From Stutzerimonas stutzeri (GTDB taxonomy: Bacteria; Pseudomonadota; Gammaproteobacteria; Pseudomonadales; Pseudomonadaceae): a stretch of 64,000 nucleotides of DNA. The stretch lies in NCBI GenBank assembly GCA_019056435.1, contig CP077641.1:1736001-1800000 (forward strand), read 5' to 3'. Positions 1-9,387 of this stretch are shown here, piece by piece (the stretch's first letter is position 1; every line of letters starts with the position of its first letter). The notes under the pieces are model-generated. The model saw nothing but the letters and a program-made list of their open reading frames with translations, searched no databases and had not been told where the DNA came from. The position numbers were made by a program, and so were the translations under genes.

Positions 1-494
1 GCGTCGACCGCAGCCTCAAGGCTATGGCCTCGCTGCCGCGCGAACTGAAGCGGCGCAGCCGCCTGTTCGTCATCGGTCAGGACGATCCCAAGCCGTTCCA
101 GCTGCAGGCCCGTGCCCTGGGGGTTGCCAGCCAGGTCGAGTTTCTCAAGGGGCGTAGCGACATCCCGCGCTTCCTGCTTGGCGCGGATTTGCTGATCCAT
201 CCGGCCTATAACGAGAACACCGGGACCGTGCTGTTGGAGGCGCTGGTCGCGGGTCTTCCCGTCTTGGTAACCGATGTGTGCGGTTACGCCCACTACATCG
301 CTGATGCCGACGCCGGCCGCGTGGTGTCGAGTCCTTTCGAACAGTCCCGCCTCGATCGTGCGTTTGCCGACATGCTTGCCGATGATGTGCAGCGCAGCCG
401 CTGGGCGCGCAATGCCCTGGCTTATGCTGATACCGCCGATCTGTACAGCATGCCCGAGCGTGCGGCGGACGTGATCCTGGCGGAGCGAGCATGA
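1..494 (+). CDS. waaG: Lipopolysaccharide core glycosyltransferase WaaG, C-terminal part
   Basis: Only the last ~164 codons are present; the reading frame is open to the window edge, so the gene starts upstream. The fragment is the nucleotide-sugar-binding half of a GT-B family 4 glycosyltransferase: a PAYNENTG/VLLEALVAGLPV motif (the conserved E-x7-E region) is followed by VLVTDVCGYAHYI. WaaG transfers the first hexose onto the heptose region of the inner core at the cytoplasmic face of the inner membrane. Its stop overlaps the start of waaP (ATGA), the usual pseudomonad waaG-waaP arrangement. The identity rests on the residues seen and on the neighbouring kinase genes. Confidence 0.9.
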   Translation, partial: VDRSLKAMASLPRELKRRSRLFVIGQDDPKPFQLQARALGVASQVEFLKGRSDIPRFLLGADLLIHPAYNENTGTVLLEALVAGLPVLVTDVCGYAHYIADADAGRVVSSPFEQSRLDRAFADMLADDVQRSRWARNALAYADTADLYSMPERAADVILAERA

Positions 495-1308
495 AGTTGA
501 TCCTTGCCGAACCCTTCAGGACGCTCTGGGCTGACCGCGACCCGTTCGAGGCGGTGGAACAGCTGGAGGGTCAGGTCTACCGTGAACTCGAAGGCCGGCG
601 CACGCTGCGCACCGAAGTCGATGGGCGCGGCTATTTTGTCAAGATTCATCGCGGCATCGGCTGGGGCGAAATCTTCAAGAATCTGACCACCGCGAAGCGG
701 CCGGTGCTGGCGCGGGGCAGGAGTGGCACGCATTGGAGCGCCTGCATCAGGTCGGCGTGCCCACCATGACCGCCGTCGCGTACGGCGAGCGCGGCAGCAA
801 CCCAGCCAGGCAGCATTCATTCATCATTACCGAGGAGCTGGCGCCGACGGTCAGTCTCGAGGATTATTCGGCCGACTGGTTGCAGTCCCCGCCGGATCCG
901 GTGCTCAAGCGTGCACTGATCGCCGAAGTCGCGCGGATGACCGGAACCATGCACCGAGCCGGCGTCAATCACCGTGATTGCTACATCTGCCATTTCCTGC
1001 TGCACACCGACAGACCAGTGACGGTCAATGATCTGCGCCTGTCGCTGATCGACCTGCACCGTGCTCAGACTCGGGCCAAGACGCCGCGCCGCTGGCGTGA
1101 CAAGGACCTGGCGGGGCTCTATTTCTCGGCGCTGGGCATCGGATTGACCGAGCGTGACAAGTTGCGCTTTCTGAGAGCCTACTTCCAGCGGCCGTTGCGC
1201 GAGATCCTGCGTGACGAGGCCGAATTACTTCGCTGGCTGGCGCAGCGGGCCGCGCGCCTGAGCGCACGCTACGTCCGTAAATACGCTCCGGGTGCCGGCA
1301 ATGAGTGA
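491..1308 (+). CDS. waaP: Lipopolysaccharide core heptose(I) kinase WaaP (one assembly frameshift)
   Basis: WaaP phosphorylates heptose I of the inner core; in Pseudomonas aeruginosa it is reported essential. Two frames together give a 272-residue protein, normal for the family. The first frame runs to about 710 and the second resumes at the VPTMTAVAYGERG block. One G is missing in the run near 707-719 (a GGG read as GG restores V-L-G-A-G-Q-E-W). The kinase signature is clear: NHRDCYICHF is the catalytic loop and LSLIDLHR carries the metal-binding Asp. The ATG overlaps the waaG stop by 4 bases and the end overlaps the next kinase by 8, so the genes are probably translationally coupled. Confidence 0.92.
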
Positions 1309-2038
1309 ATGGCAGGTCGCGCCGGGCATCGCCCCGGAGGCCGCCGATGCCTTCGCCAGCCTGGAACGGGTCTTCGCTCTGCAGGGCGAGCGGATCGCCA
1401 GCGATCCGCTATCGAACGTCACTCGGGTAACGATTGGAGACCGACGCTACTACGTGAAACGGTACAGCGCGGCCGGCAAGGGTTTACGGCGCCTGTTCGG
1501 CCGCCCTCGGGTCAAGGCTGAATGGCAGAACCTGCGCCTGTTCAGCCGCCTTGGAATTCCGATAGCACCTATCGTTGCCTGGGGGCTGGAGCGGCAGTTC
1601 GGTGTATTTCGACGAGGTGCGCTGATCACGCTGGAAATCCCCAATACGCTGGATATGGCAGCCATGGCGCTGACCGGGGACCGCCGGCTCGCTGATCCGG
1701 CGTGGGTGGATCGCATCAGTCGGCAAGTCGCCCGCGCGACCCGGCTGCTGCACGATCACAGGTTCGCGCACAACGATCTCAAGTGGCGCAATCTTCTCGT
1801 CGACGAGGACGACCAGCTGTATCTGATCGACTGCCCGAGCGGTGATTTCTGGTGGGGCCCTTTCCTGCGGTATCGGGTGATCAAGGACCTCGCCTGCCTG
1901 GACAAGGTCGCCAAGAGTCAGCTGTCTCGCAGTCAGCGTCTGCGGTTCTTTCTCTACTACCAGCAACGCCATCGCCTCGTCCCGGAGGATCGGGCGATGA
2001 TCGAAAGCGTGCTTGGCTATTTCAAGGGGCGCGAATGA
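1301..2038 (+). CDS. wapP: Lipopolysaccharide core kinase (WapP-like)
   Basis: A 245-residue Kdo/WaaP-family kinase-like protein. Residues around 150 read HNDLKWRN (catalytic Asp and Asn present), followed about 17 residues later by LIDCPSG in the DFG position, so the fold looks catalytically competent. The ATG at 1301 was chosen over the upstream in-frame ATG because it overlaps the waaP stop (AATGAGTGA) as in the rest of the operon. In P. aeruginosa the gene after waaP is wapP, and the symbol is assigned by that order. It probably phosphorylates a core heptose; the exact position cannot be read from the sequence. Confidence 0.8.
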   Translation: MSEWQVAPGIAPEAADAFASLERVFALQGERIASDPLSNVTRVTIGDRRYYVKRYSAAGKGLRRLFGRPRVKAEWQNLRLFSRLGIPIAPIVAWGLERQFGVFRRGALITLEIPNTLDMAAMALTGDRRLADPAWVDRISRQVARATRLLHDHRFAHNDLKWRNLLVDEDDQLYLIDCPSGDFWWGPFLRYRVIKDLACLDKVAKSQLSRSQRLRFFLYYQQRHRLVPEDRAMIESVLGYFKGRE

Positions 2039-2787
2039 ACGACTTCATCGCGGTGCAAGACAAGCCGCTATTGGAGGCGGCAGGGTTGTCCGGCTTCGAT
2101 GCTCTGTGGGACGCCCGCGTGCCCGCGGTCGACGAGCCGAACCGAGGGCGTGGCGGCTGGAGCGCGGTATACAAGCTAAAGCTTGGCAGCGCGGCCTATT
2201 ACCTCAAACGACAGTCCGACTACCTCATTCATTCGGTGACACATCCGCTAGGGGAGCCAACGCTGACGCGCGAATTCCGTAATATTCGGCGCTACCACCG
2301 GCGCGGGATTCCCACTTTGGACGTGGCTTTCTTCGGCCAGCGTAAGGTCGCTGGGGAGCGTCGCGCGATTCTGCTGACGCGTGCGTTGGATGGCTGGAAC
2401 GACCTTGCTAGCTGGCTGGAAGGCTGGTCGGAGGTGTCGGTTGCTCGCCGCGAAACGATCCTGCGGGCATGTGGTGAGCTGGTCCGGCAGCTGCATCAGG
2501 CCGGTCAACGCCATGGCTGCCTGTATCCGAAGCACATCTTCCTTCGTGAGCAGGGTGAACGTTTCGATACCTGCCTGATCGACCTGGAAAAGACGCGTCC
2601 CCTGACGTTTGGGCGCGGCGCCCGGGAGCGTGATTTGGACGCGCTGGTGCGTCGTGCTGGCTGGCGCGACGGCGATGTGGCAACGCTGCTGGCGGCCTAC
2701 CTGGGCTGCATGCCTGACGCCGCGCGCGTCGACCGCTGGCGCCGGCGACTACTCGTTCGGAGCATTAGCAAGGACGCGCAGCCATGA
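2035..2787 (+). CDS. wapQ: Lipopolysaccharide core kinase-like protein (WapQ-like), catalytic Asp replaced
   Basis: A 250-residue member of the Kdo/WaaP kinase superfamily, starting at ATG 2035 inside the end of the preceding gene (4-base overlap). A phosphate-binding Lys region (YYLKRQSDY) and a CLIDLEKTRP metal-binding motif are visible. The catalytic loop reads HGCLYPKHIF: where related enzymes have H-R/N-D, there is Cys in place of the catalytic Asp. The protein may therefore be a weak kinase or a non-catalytic partner of its neighbours; I cannot tell whether this substitution is normal for the WapQ subfamily. The symbol is by gene order (third kinase after waaG). Confidence 0.75.
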   Translation: MNDFIAVQDKPLLEAAGLSGFDALWDARVPAVDEPNRGRGGWSAVYKLKLGSAAYYLKRQSDYLIHSVTHPLGEPTLTREFRNIRRYHRRGIPTLDVAFFGQRKVAGERRAILLTRALDGWNDLASWLEGWSEVSVARRETILRACGELVRQLHQAGQRHGCLYPKHIFLREQGERFDTCLIDLEKTRPLTFGRGARERDLDALVRRAGWRDGDVATLLAAYLGCMPDAARVDRWRRRLLVRSISKDAQP

Positions 2788-4208
2788 AACTGGCCGAGCT
2801 GCAACAGGCGGGGCGGTCGCCCGATCTACCGCAGGTACTGCCCTTGGCTGGCGGTGCGCTTGAGCTGCAGGCCTGGCTGCGCGTGTTGCCTGGTCAGCGC
2901 TATGTCGCCCGGGCCCTCTGGAATGGCCGCGTGGTGCTGGCCAAGTTGTTCGTGGGTGCCAAGGCGCAACGGCACCTTGAGCGTGAGCGCCGCGGCGCGA
3001 AGCTGCTGATCGAGCAGGGTATGACGACTCCGGCACTTGTCGCTGAGGGCGCGCAGGGTGGGGAGGGCGGCTGGTTGCTCTTCGACTACCTGGAAGGTGC
3101 AACCAGCCTCGGCGAGGCCTGGTCCCAGGTGGCAAACGAACCGATGCTTTCCGAGGCGCAGCAGGCCATTCTCGCCGAGGCCCTGGGCGCAGTTGCCGCC
3201 TTGCATGCAAAAGGCCTGTGGCAGGCCGACCTGCACCTGGACAACTTGCTGCGCCAGGGCGACAGGTTGTGGCTGATCGACGGCGGCGGTGTCCAGGCCG
3301 AGTCACCAGGCTCGGCGCTCGGGCGCGAGCGGGTGTTGGAAAATCTTGGTTTGTTCTTTGCGCAGCTGCCTTCGGCTATCGATCCGTTCATCGAGGAGCT
3401 GCTCGTCCACTATCTTCTGATCAACGCCGAGCACGCCCTGCCCCTCGAGCTGTTGCAGCATGAGGTGGGGCGCGCTCGAAAGCGGCGCTGGAAGGACTTC
3501 CACGGCAAGCTAGGCCGCGACTGCACCCTGTTCAGCGTTAGCCGTGATGCGCTGGGCCTGCGAGCGGTTGTCCGGAGCGAGGAGGCAACCCTGGCGCCTC
3601 TGTTGAGCGATCCGGACGCTGCGATTGCCGACGGCGTGGCGCTAAAGCGCGGTGGCAGTGCGACCGTGGCCGGAGTCGAGGTCGCGGGACGCAGGCTGGT
3701 CGTCAAGCGCTATAACATCAAGGGCGTCGGGCACTGGCTCAGGCGTTTCTGGCGACCTTCCCGCGCCTGGCACAGCTGGGTCGAAGGTCATCGCCTGAAC
3801 TTCCTCGGCATTGCCAGTCCCAGGCCCCTGGCGGTGATCGAGCGGCGCTGGTTTGGCTTGCGCAGCAGAAGCTATCTGGTGACCGACTACGCTGACGGCC
3901 AGGATTTGCTTACTCTGCTCGCGCCCTACCAGGACGGCGCGCCGCCGGAGGACGTTCTGCAAGCGCTGGAGCGATTGTTCAGCGGCTTTCTTCGCGAGCG
4001 CATCAGTCATGGTGACCTCAAGGGTACCAATCTGCTTTGGCTGGAGGGGCGGCTGATGCTCATCGATCTCGATGCCGCCAGGCATCACGATGATGTTCGG
4101 CGTTTCGCCGAAGCCTATCGTCGCGATCGTGCCCGTCTGCTGCGAAACTGGCCGGCCGATTGCGCCTTGCACAGGTTGCTTGACGCGCGCCTGCCCACCC
4201 TGACGTGA
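2784..4208 (+). CDS. Tandem double-kinase protein of the lipopolysaccharide core operon
   Basis: A 474-residue protein made of two kinase-like domains. The N-terminal half has QADLHLDN followed by LWLIDGGGV (around residues 150-170). The C-terminal half has SHGDLKGTN followed by LMLIDLDAA (around residues 405-430). Both halves keep the catalytic Asp and the metal-binding Asp, unlike the preceding gene. It resembles the lipopolysaccharide/InaA kinase family and corresponds by position to PA5006 of P. aeruginosa. Its start overlaps the wapQ stop by 4 bases (ATGA). The role is inferred to be core phosphorylation or its control; the substrate is unknown. Confidence 0.8.
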   Translation: MKLAELQQAGRSPDLPQVLPLAGGALELQAWLRVLPGQRYVARALWNGRVVLAKLFVGAKAQRHLERERRGAKLLIEQGMTTPALVAEGAQGGEGGWLLFDYLEGATSLGEAWSQVANEPMLSEAQQAILAEALGAVAALHAKGLWQADLHLDNLLRQGDRLWLIDGGGVQAESPGSALGRERVLENLGLFFAQLPSAIDPFIEELLVHYLLINAEHALPLELLQHEVGRARKRRWKDFHGKLGRDCTLFSVSRDALGLRAVVRSEEATLAPLLSDPDAAIADGVALKRGGSATVAGVEVAGRRLVVKRYNIKGVGHWLRRFWRPSRAWHSWVEGHRLNFLGIASPRPLAVIERRWFGLRSRSYLVTDYADGQDLLTLLAPYQDGAPPEDVLQALERLFSGFLRERISHGDLKGTNLLWLEGRLMLIDLDAARHHDDVRRFAEAYRRDRARLLRNWPADCALHRLLDARLPTLT

Positions 4209-4288
4209 ATCGACGATCGCATTTTCGCGCGCCCGGCCGATTGGTTGTTGCCGCAACGGTTTGTCAAAGGGATTGCGCACGAGGGGCG

Positions 4289-4319
4289 TTTACCCTGGCT
4301 TCCCTGTAGCCGCTATAAT
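4289..4319 (+). promoter_or_regulatory. Probable sigma-70 promoter upstream of the carbamoyltransferase
   Basis: In the 229-base gap after the kinase operon a perfect TATAAT lies at 4314-4319. A TTTACC/TTACCC match to a -35 element sits at 4289-4295, giving an 18-19 base spacer. This is the only near-consensus promoter in the gap and would start a separate transcript for the carbamoyltransferase and the genes after it. Confidence 0.45.
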
Positions 4320-4437
4320 TCCGCCCTTTATGTTTCCATCGTGGTCACTTGGTTGGCCATGTTCATAGGCGACCCCGGATAGCGGCGCAGCGACTGCTGG
4401 CGTTCCGGCGGCCGTCGTTGCTGAAGAGGCTTTAAAC

Positions 4438-6191
4438 GTGGCATTGACGATTCTCGGTTTATCAGGCGCGCTCAGCCATGATCCATCTGCCGCCCTTTAC
4501 ATCGATGGCAAGCTGATCGCCGCGGCCGAAGAAGAACGGTTCGTGCGTGACAAGCATGCCAAGAACCGCATGCCGTACGAGTCTGCCAAGTTCTGCCTGG
4601 AACAGGCGGGCATCAAGCCCTCGGACGTGGATGTCGTCGCGATTCCCTTTGCGCCAATCAGCCTCTTCGAAAGGGCACGCTGGCACTACGCCAAGCGTTA
4701 CTGGTACGCACCGGATCGCGCCCTGGATGCAATCCTGTTCGGCAATCGCCGCTACAAGCGCTACCACAAGCGCATCCAATGGTGCCTGCAGCAGCTCGGT
4801 TTCGATCTGAAGAAAATCAAGATCGAACCGGTCGAGCACCACCTGGCACATGCCTCCAGCGCCTATCACTGCTCGGGCTTTACCGAAAAGACCGCGATAC
4901 TCGGCATCGACGGCAAGGGCGAGTACGCCACGACCTTCTTCGGCTGGGGCGAGAACGGTCGCATCCACAAGATCAAGGAGTTCTACGATCCGGACTCCCT
5001 GGGTGGCCTTTACGGCGCGATCACCGAATTCCTCGGCTTCGAGATGCTCGACGGCGAGTTCAAGGTCATGGGCATGGCGCCCTATGGCGACGCCGCCAAG
5101 TACGATTTCTCCCGCCTGGCTACCTTCGAGAACGGCGAGCTGACCATCAATACCGAATACGCCAACGTCATCGGCTTCCGTCGCTACAAGGAAAAGGGCA
5201 AGGGTACTACTTCTCGCCGAAGCTGATTGAGTGGCTCGGGCCGAAGCGAGAGGGGATATCGCTGACGACCCCTACATTCATTATGCAGCTGCGATGCAGG
5301 CGCTTTTCGAAAAAGCTCGCGCTGCAGATGATGGATCATTACCTGGGCGACATCATCCGTGAGACCGGCAAGATTGCCTTCGCCGGGGGCTGCGCGCTGA
5401 ACGTGAAGCTGAATCAGAAGATCATCGCGCGTCCGGAGGTCAAGGAACTCTTCGTCCAGCCGGCGTCCGGCGATGCCGGCACTGCAGTCGGCGCGGCCGC
5501 CTACGTCTCGCATCAGCGCGGTGTGCCTGTCGAGAAGATGGAACACGTCTACCTCGGCCCCGCCTACTCGAACGAAGACATCATCGCGGCCTGCGCGCGC
5601 CACCCCAACAAGCCGGTCTGGACGCGCATCGATGACACGCCGCAGCGCATTGCCAAGATCATGGTCGAGGGCAATCCGGTCGCCTGGTTTCAGGGCCGCA
5701 TGGAGTTCGGCCCGCGCGCCCTGGGCGGACGTTCGATCATCGGCTGCCCGAGCGTGCCGGGCGTGGCTGACCGCATCAACGAACAGATCAAGTTTCGCGA
5801 GCGCTGGCGGCCATTCTGTCCGTCGATGCTCGATACCGTGGCGCCGCAAATGCTCAAGGTCGATCACCCAAGCCCGTTCATGACCTTCACCTTCGAGGTC
5901 AACGAGGAGTGGAAGGATCGCGTTGGCGAGGTGGTTCACGAGGACGGCACGTCGCGCGCGCAGGTGCTCGAGCGCCGCCACAATCCCCGTTGGTACGATC
6001 TGATGGTCGAGCTGGAAAAACTCACCGGCAACGGCGTGTCCCTGAATACCTCGCTCAACCGCCGCGGCGAGCCCATGATCTGCTCACCGACCGATGCGCT
6101 GAACATGTTCTACGGTTCGGATCTGCAGTATCTGATCATGGAAGATGTGTTGGTGGTGAAAGACGACAAGGACCGGCATGACAGCATCTGA
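4438..6191 (+). CDS. wapO: Core-oligosaccharide carbamoyltransferase, NodU/CmcH family (three assembly frameshifts)
   Basis: Transfers a carbamoyl group, in P. aeruginosa to the heptose of the lipopolysaccharide core. NodU-family marks are the N-terminal SHDPSAALY, HHLAHASSAYH and the C-terminal EFGPRALGGRS. The GTG start at 4438 is preceded by a good GAAGAGG ribosome site at 4423-4429. Three homopolymer errors are needed to read 584 residues: T missing at 5205, G missing in the run 5252-5255, and an extra A in 5310-5314. Between the last two the apparent open frame encodes about 20 wrong residues. The symbol is assigned by position after the kinase cluster. Confidence 0.88.
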
Positions 6192-7324
6192 GCAGTGGGT
6201 GCTGCAGCTGTGCCACGGCTATGACGGTCCGTTTCTGGATTGTGCGCGGCAATACGCCGCGCTGTTCGTCGGCACGCCTTACAAAGTCTGCACGGTTTAC
6301 CTGACCGGTGATGAAAGCGATGAGGTTGTGCGTGGTTCCGCCTCGGACGAGGTCATTTTTCTCGGCTACGAAAGCAAGGCGGTACGTGGGCTGAAAATAG
6401 GCGCACTACGCGCGTTGAAGCGGATTGTGAAAGGGCGTGATTTCCATTTTTGCATCGCCCACCGCTTCAAGCCAACCTACCTCGCCTTGCTGTGCACGAG
6501 ACTTCCTGTGATTGGTATCAACCATGCGTTCGGCGTCTACCAGCGCCGATCCCGTCGTCTATTTGCCAATCTCTACCGTCGCCGTTTGACACTGTTGGGG
6601 GTTTCCGATGCGGTGCGTAATGATATTCGCGCCTGCTTACCGGGTTGGCCAGGCGGGCGCATCGAAACGCTATACAACCGGATTGATATCGGAGCGGTGC
6701 AGTCCGAGCAGGTTGATCGCGCAGAAGCGCGTGCCTGCCTAGGTTTATCCGCCGATGCCTGGGTGGTTGGAAATGTTGGGAGGCTGCATCCCGATAAGGA
6801 TCAGGCGACCCTGATCCGTGGATTCGCCAAGGCTCTGCCTTGCCTCCCGGAGAACAGCTGCCTTGTCATCATAGGGGTGGGGCGGCTTGAGGCCCGCTTA
6901 AAAAATGCTTGCCTCGGAACTCAGCATCGCTGAGCGTGTTCGGTTTACGGGAAGCGTGCCTCACGCGCGACGCTTCTTCAAAGCATTCGATGTATTTGCT
7001 TTGTCGTCCGATCATGAGCCCTTTGGCATGGTCCTGCTCGAGGCAATGGCGGCGCATGTACCGGTTATCTGTAGTGACTGCGGGGGTGGGCGGGAAGTGG
7101 TTTGCGGTGTTGGGGCGCTTTTCCCGTTCGGTAACGCTGATGCGTTAGCCGAGCAGATTGTTTCGTCGACATCGATGCCAGTCGATTCGGGAAGGTTTGA
7201 AACTCGGCTGCATAGGTGCTTCTCGGACGAAGCTGCGACGGCGCATTTCTGGGCGCTCTTAAGCAACTGGGGTGTCAAGGCTGTAAGCAGGCACAATTCG
7301 AGCGCGAGCCAGGAGAAGACATGA
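6178..7324 (+). CDS. wapH: GT-B glycosyltransferase, WapH-like (one assembly frameshift)
   Basis: A 381-residue family 4 glycosyltransferase after correction of one extra A in the A-run at 6900-6905. The N-terminal acceptor half includes a GINHAFGVY segment. The C-terminal half has NVGRLHPDKDQ, then DVFALSSDHEPFGMVLLEAMAA (the E-x7-E motif) and VICSDCGGGREV. The start overlaps the carbamoyltransferase stop by 14 bases, and the end overlaps the next gene by 4. In P. aeruginosa the gene after the carbamoyltransferase is wapH, which adds a core glucose; the same role is inferred here from order and fold. Confidence 0.8.
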
Positions 7325-8286
7325 GAACCGCCCTTCAGCCACTCGTTTCGGTAATTGTGCCTTGCTATAACTATGGTGAATTCGTCGGCGAAGCAATCGC
7401 AAGCATCCTTCGCCAGGACTATTCGAATTTCGAACTCATCGTTATTGACGACGGATCAACGGACAATAGCGTAGATAATATCGCGAAAGCCTTGCAAGAC
7501 TGGCCGAGCGCTAGCAATGCGTGCCGGGTTGAGTTCATCAAGCAGTCGAATCAAGGAGTGAGCGCTGCCTTAAACGCAGGACTTGCGCTCGCCAGCGGTG
7601 AGTTCATCGCCACCTTCGATGCCGATGATGTCATGGCCCCGGGGCGTCTGCGTTTGCAGGCTGAGTATTTGGCTACTCATCCTGAGGTAGGTTGCGTAGG
7701 TGGAGTCCCGATACGTATCGATCACCAGGGTGATCTGCTCCCTAAGAAGCAAAAGAAGCGAGCGGTACGCCGGTACGATTTCTCACAAGCCTTGGCTCAG
7801 TCTCTGGTAGTAGGCGGGAACCTAGCGGTCTATAGGCGGGAAGCGATGCTCGCTGTGGGTGGGTATGACCCCGCAATCAGGGTCCAAGACTTTCAGATGA
7901 CCCTTAAGATTGCAGAGGCAGGCTATTTCGTCGATATACTCCCTGACGTAGTGACCCTGTATCGTAAGCACGGTAGAGGTCTGTCCAGTCGGTATGTGGA
8001 CGAATACCAGTATGGTATGCAGGTCATCAATGCCTATATTGGTCACCCCAGTTATCCCTCCGGAAAGGCCCGGCTATTGACGCGAATTCTTGGGCCGGCG
8101 GTTATTCATAACAAACGGCTTGCCTGGACTCTGATTCGGCAAGTACCCGTGCGGGAATGGGATCGCCGCTTTCTAAAGCGACTGCGATATTTCTTTCAAG
8201 TTCCCATCCCGGCGATCGGGTTAGCGCTGGCTTGCCAAGTTTCTTGTTTTTTTTTGATTCGGCACTGGTCGCAACCGAGGAGTTAA
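7321..8286 (+). CDS. Family 2 glycosyltransferase
   Basis: A 321-residue GT-A enzyme. The N-terminus reads VSVIVPCYNYGEFV, then VIDDGSTDNS, and the metal-binding region is ATFDADDVMAPGRL. The ATG at 7321 was chosen because it overlaps the preceding stop (ATGA); the longer in-frame extension upstream runs back through the WapH-like gene. It probably transfers a sugar to the outer core or to an O-chain precursor on the cytoplasmic side. The C-terminus ends in a hydrophobic stretch (residues ~300-315), which may associate with the membrane. It begins the AT-richer accessory block, and the substrate cannot be predicted. Confidence 0.85.
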   Translation: MRTALQPLVSVIVPCYNYGEFVGEAIASILRQDYSNFELIVIDDGSTDNSVDNIAKALQDWPSASNACRVEFIKQSNQGVSAALNAGLALASGEFIATFDADDVMAPGRLRLQAEYLATHPEVGCVGGVPIRIDHQGDLLPKKQKKRAVRRYDFSQALAQSLVVGGNLAVYRREAMLAVGGYDPAIRVQDFQMTLKIAEAGYFVDILPDVVTLYRKHGRGLSSRYVDEYQYGMQVINAYIGHPSYPSGKARLLTRILGPAVIHNKRLAWTLIRQVPVREWDRRFLKRLRYFFQVPIPAIGLALACQVSCFFLIRHWSQPRS

Positions 8287-9350
8287 ATGATGAGTAGTCG
8301 ACCAACTAAGTTTCTGATCATTGATGGTATCGGTGGCGTGCCGCTGGGGCGAGAGCTCGGTGAGGCCTTTGCGGAGTGTGGTATACCTACCGCTCGTCTA
8401 GATGCCTTGAAATTGCCGGTTCGGCGTTTCTACAAAGTTCGTTCGGCTTGGCATAAATTCAGAAACAGGCTTGGCGAAAAGGATGCGTTTCATAATCTGC
8501 CACGCTTGCGATTCGATCTTTTGGAAAAGCGTGTTGTGCAGGAGCAACCCACGCATGTTCTTGTGGTTGGGTTTGTCTATAAGCATTTCGATCCGGCGGA
8601 GGTAAAGCGTTTAGCAGAATCCGTCGGTGCGCAGTTGATGATTTACGATACCGACAGCTGTAATCTGTATTCCAAGCGTCGCGAGTTTGTTTATTTCATT
8701 GAGTATGAACTGCCGATTTATGATTTGATCTTTTCCTTCTCCAAAGTAACCACCCGCTTTTTTCGCGATACCCTTAGGCTTAATGCGCTTCATCTCCTTT
8801 TGGTGCAAAACAGTTGCCGAAGGAGGCCGGTACGCTGAAACAGGATGTAGTGTTCATTGGCAGCGCTGATCTTCGGCGGGTTTTTCTGCTCGAGCATGTC
8901 CGGGAGTGGCTGTCGGTGCGCGGTGCACGCTGGGCTCGAAACTTTCCTTTGATTTCTGTCGATTTGAGAAAGCGGATTGACGATCGGCCCATCTGGGATG
9001 ACGAGCTGATTTCATTGCTTCAAAGCGCAAAAATTGTCTTGAACATAACGCGGTCAGATTTTTACGGCGCAGAAACCGGTGTGAATCTTCGAATTTTTGA
9101 GGCGCTGGCGGCAGGATGCTTTTTGCTGACGGATTACTGCGAAGAAGTGACGGAAATATTCACGCCGGGCGTGCACCTTGATGTTTTTCGTTCGGCATCG
9201 GAGTTAAGGCAGAAGGTAGAATACTATCTGGCCCATCCGCATGAGCGCGAGCGTATAGCCGAGAATGGCTATAACGAGTTTTTAGCAGCGCACGGGTGGT
9301 CTGCTCGTGTAAAACAGATTTTGGCGCACACTTCGGTACCTGGCGTATGA
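8287..9350 (+). CDS. CgeB-like family 1 glycosyltransferase (one assembly frameshift)
   Basis: A 354-residue protein once a missing T is restored at 8814-8815 (TTT read as TT, giving Q-N-S-L-P-K). The C-terminal half looks like the Glyco_trans_1_2/CgeB family: RIFEALAAGCFLLTDY and NGYNEFLAAHGWSARV. The N-terminal half (GIGGVPLGRELGEAF, HVLVVGFVYKHFDP) fits the first Rossmann domain of a GT-B enzyme. It starts directly after the previous stop (TAAATGATG). Base composition is clearly lower in G+C than the flanks: for example 23 of 60 bases from 8641 are G or C. It is likely horizontally acquired and acts in outer-core or O-chain synthesis. Confidence 0.7.
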
Positions 9351-9387
9351 GTGACGTTGTGATGCGTAAAGGCTGATGTGATCCTCT

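Noticed and set aside
4438-6191. Two separate overlapping genes in the carbamoyltransferase region
   Set aside because: Both halves carry successive parts of one NodU-family protein and join after correcting homopolymer errors.
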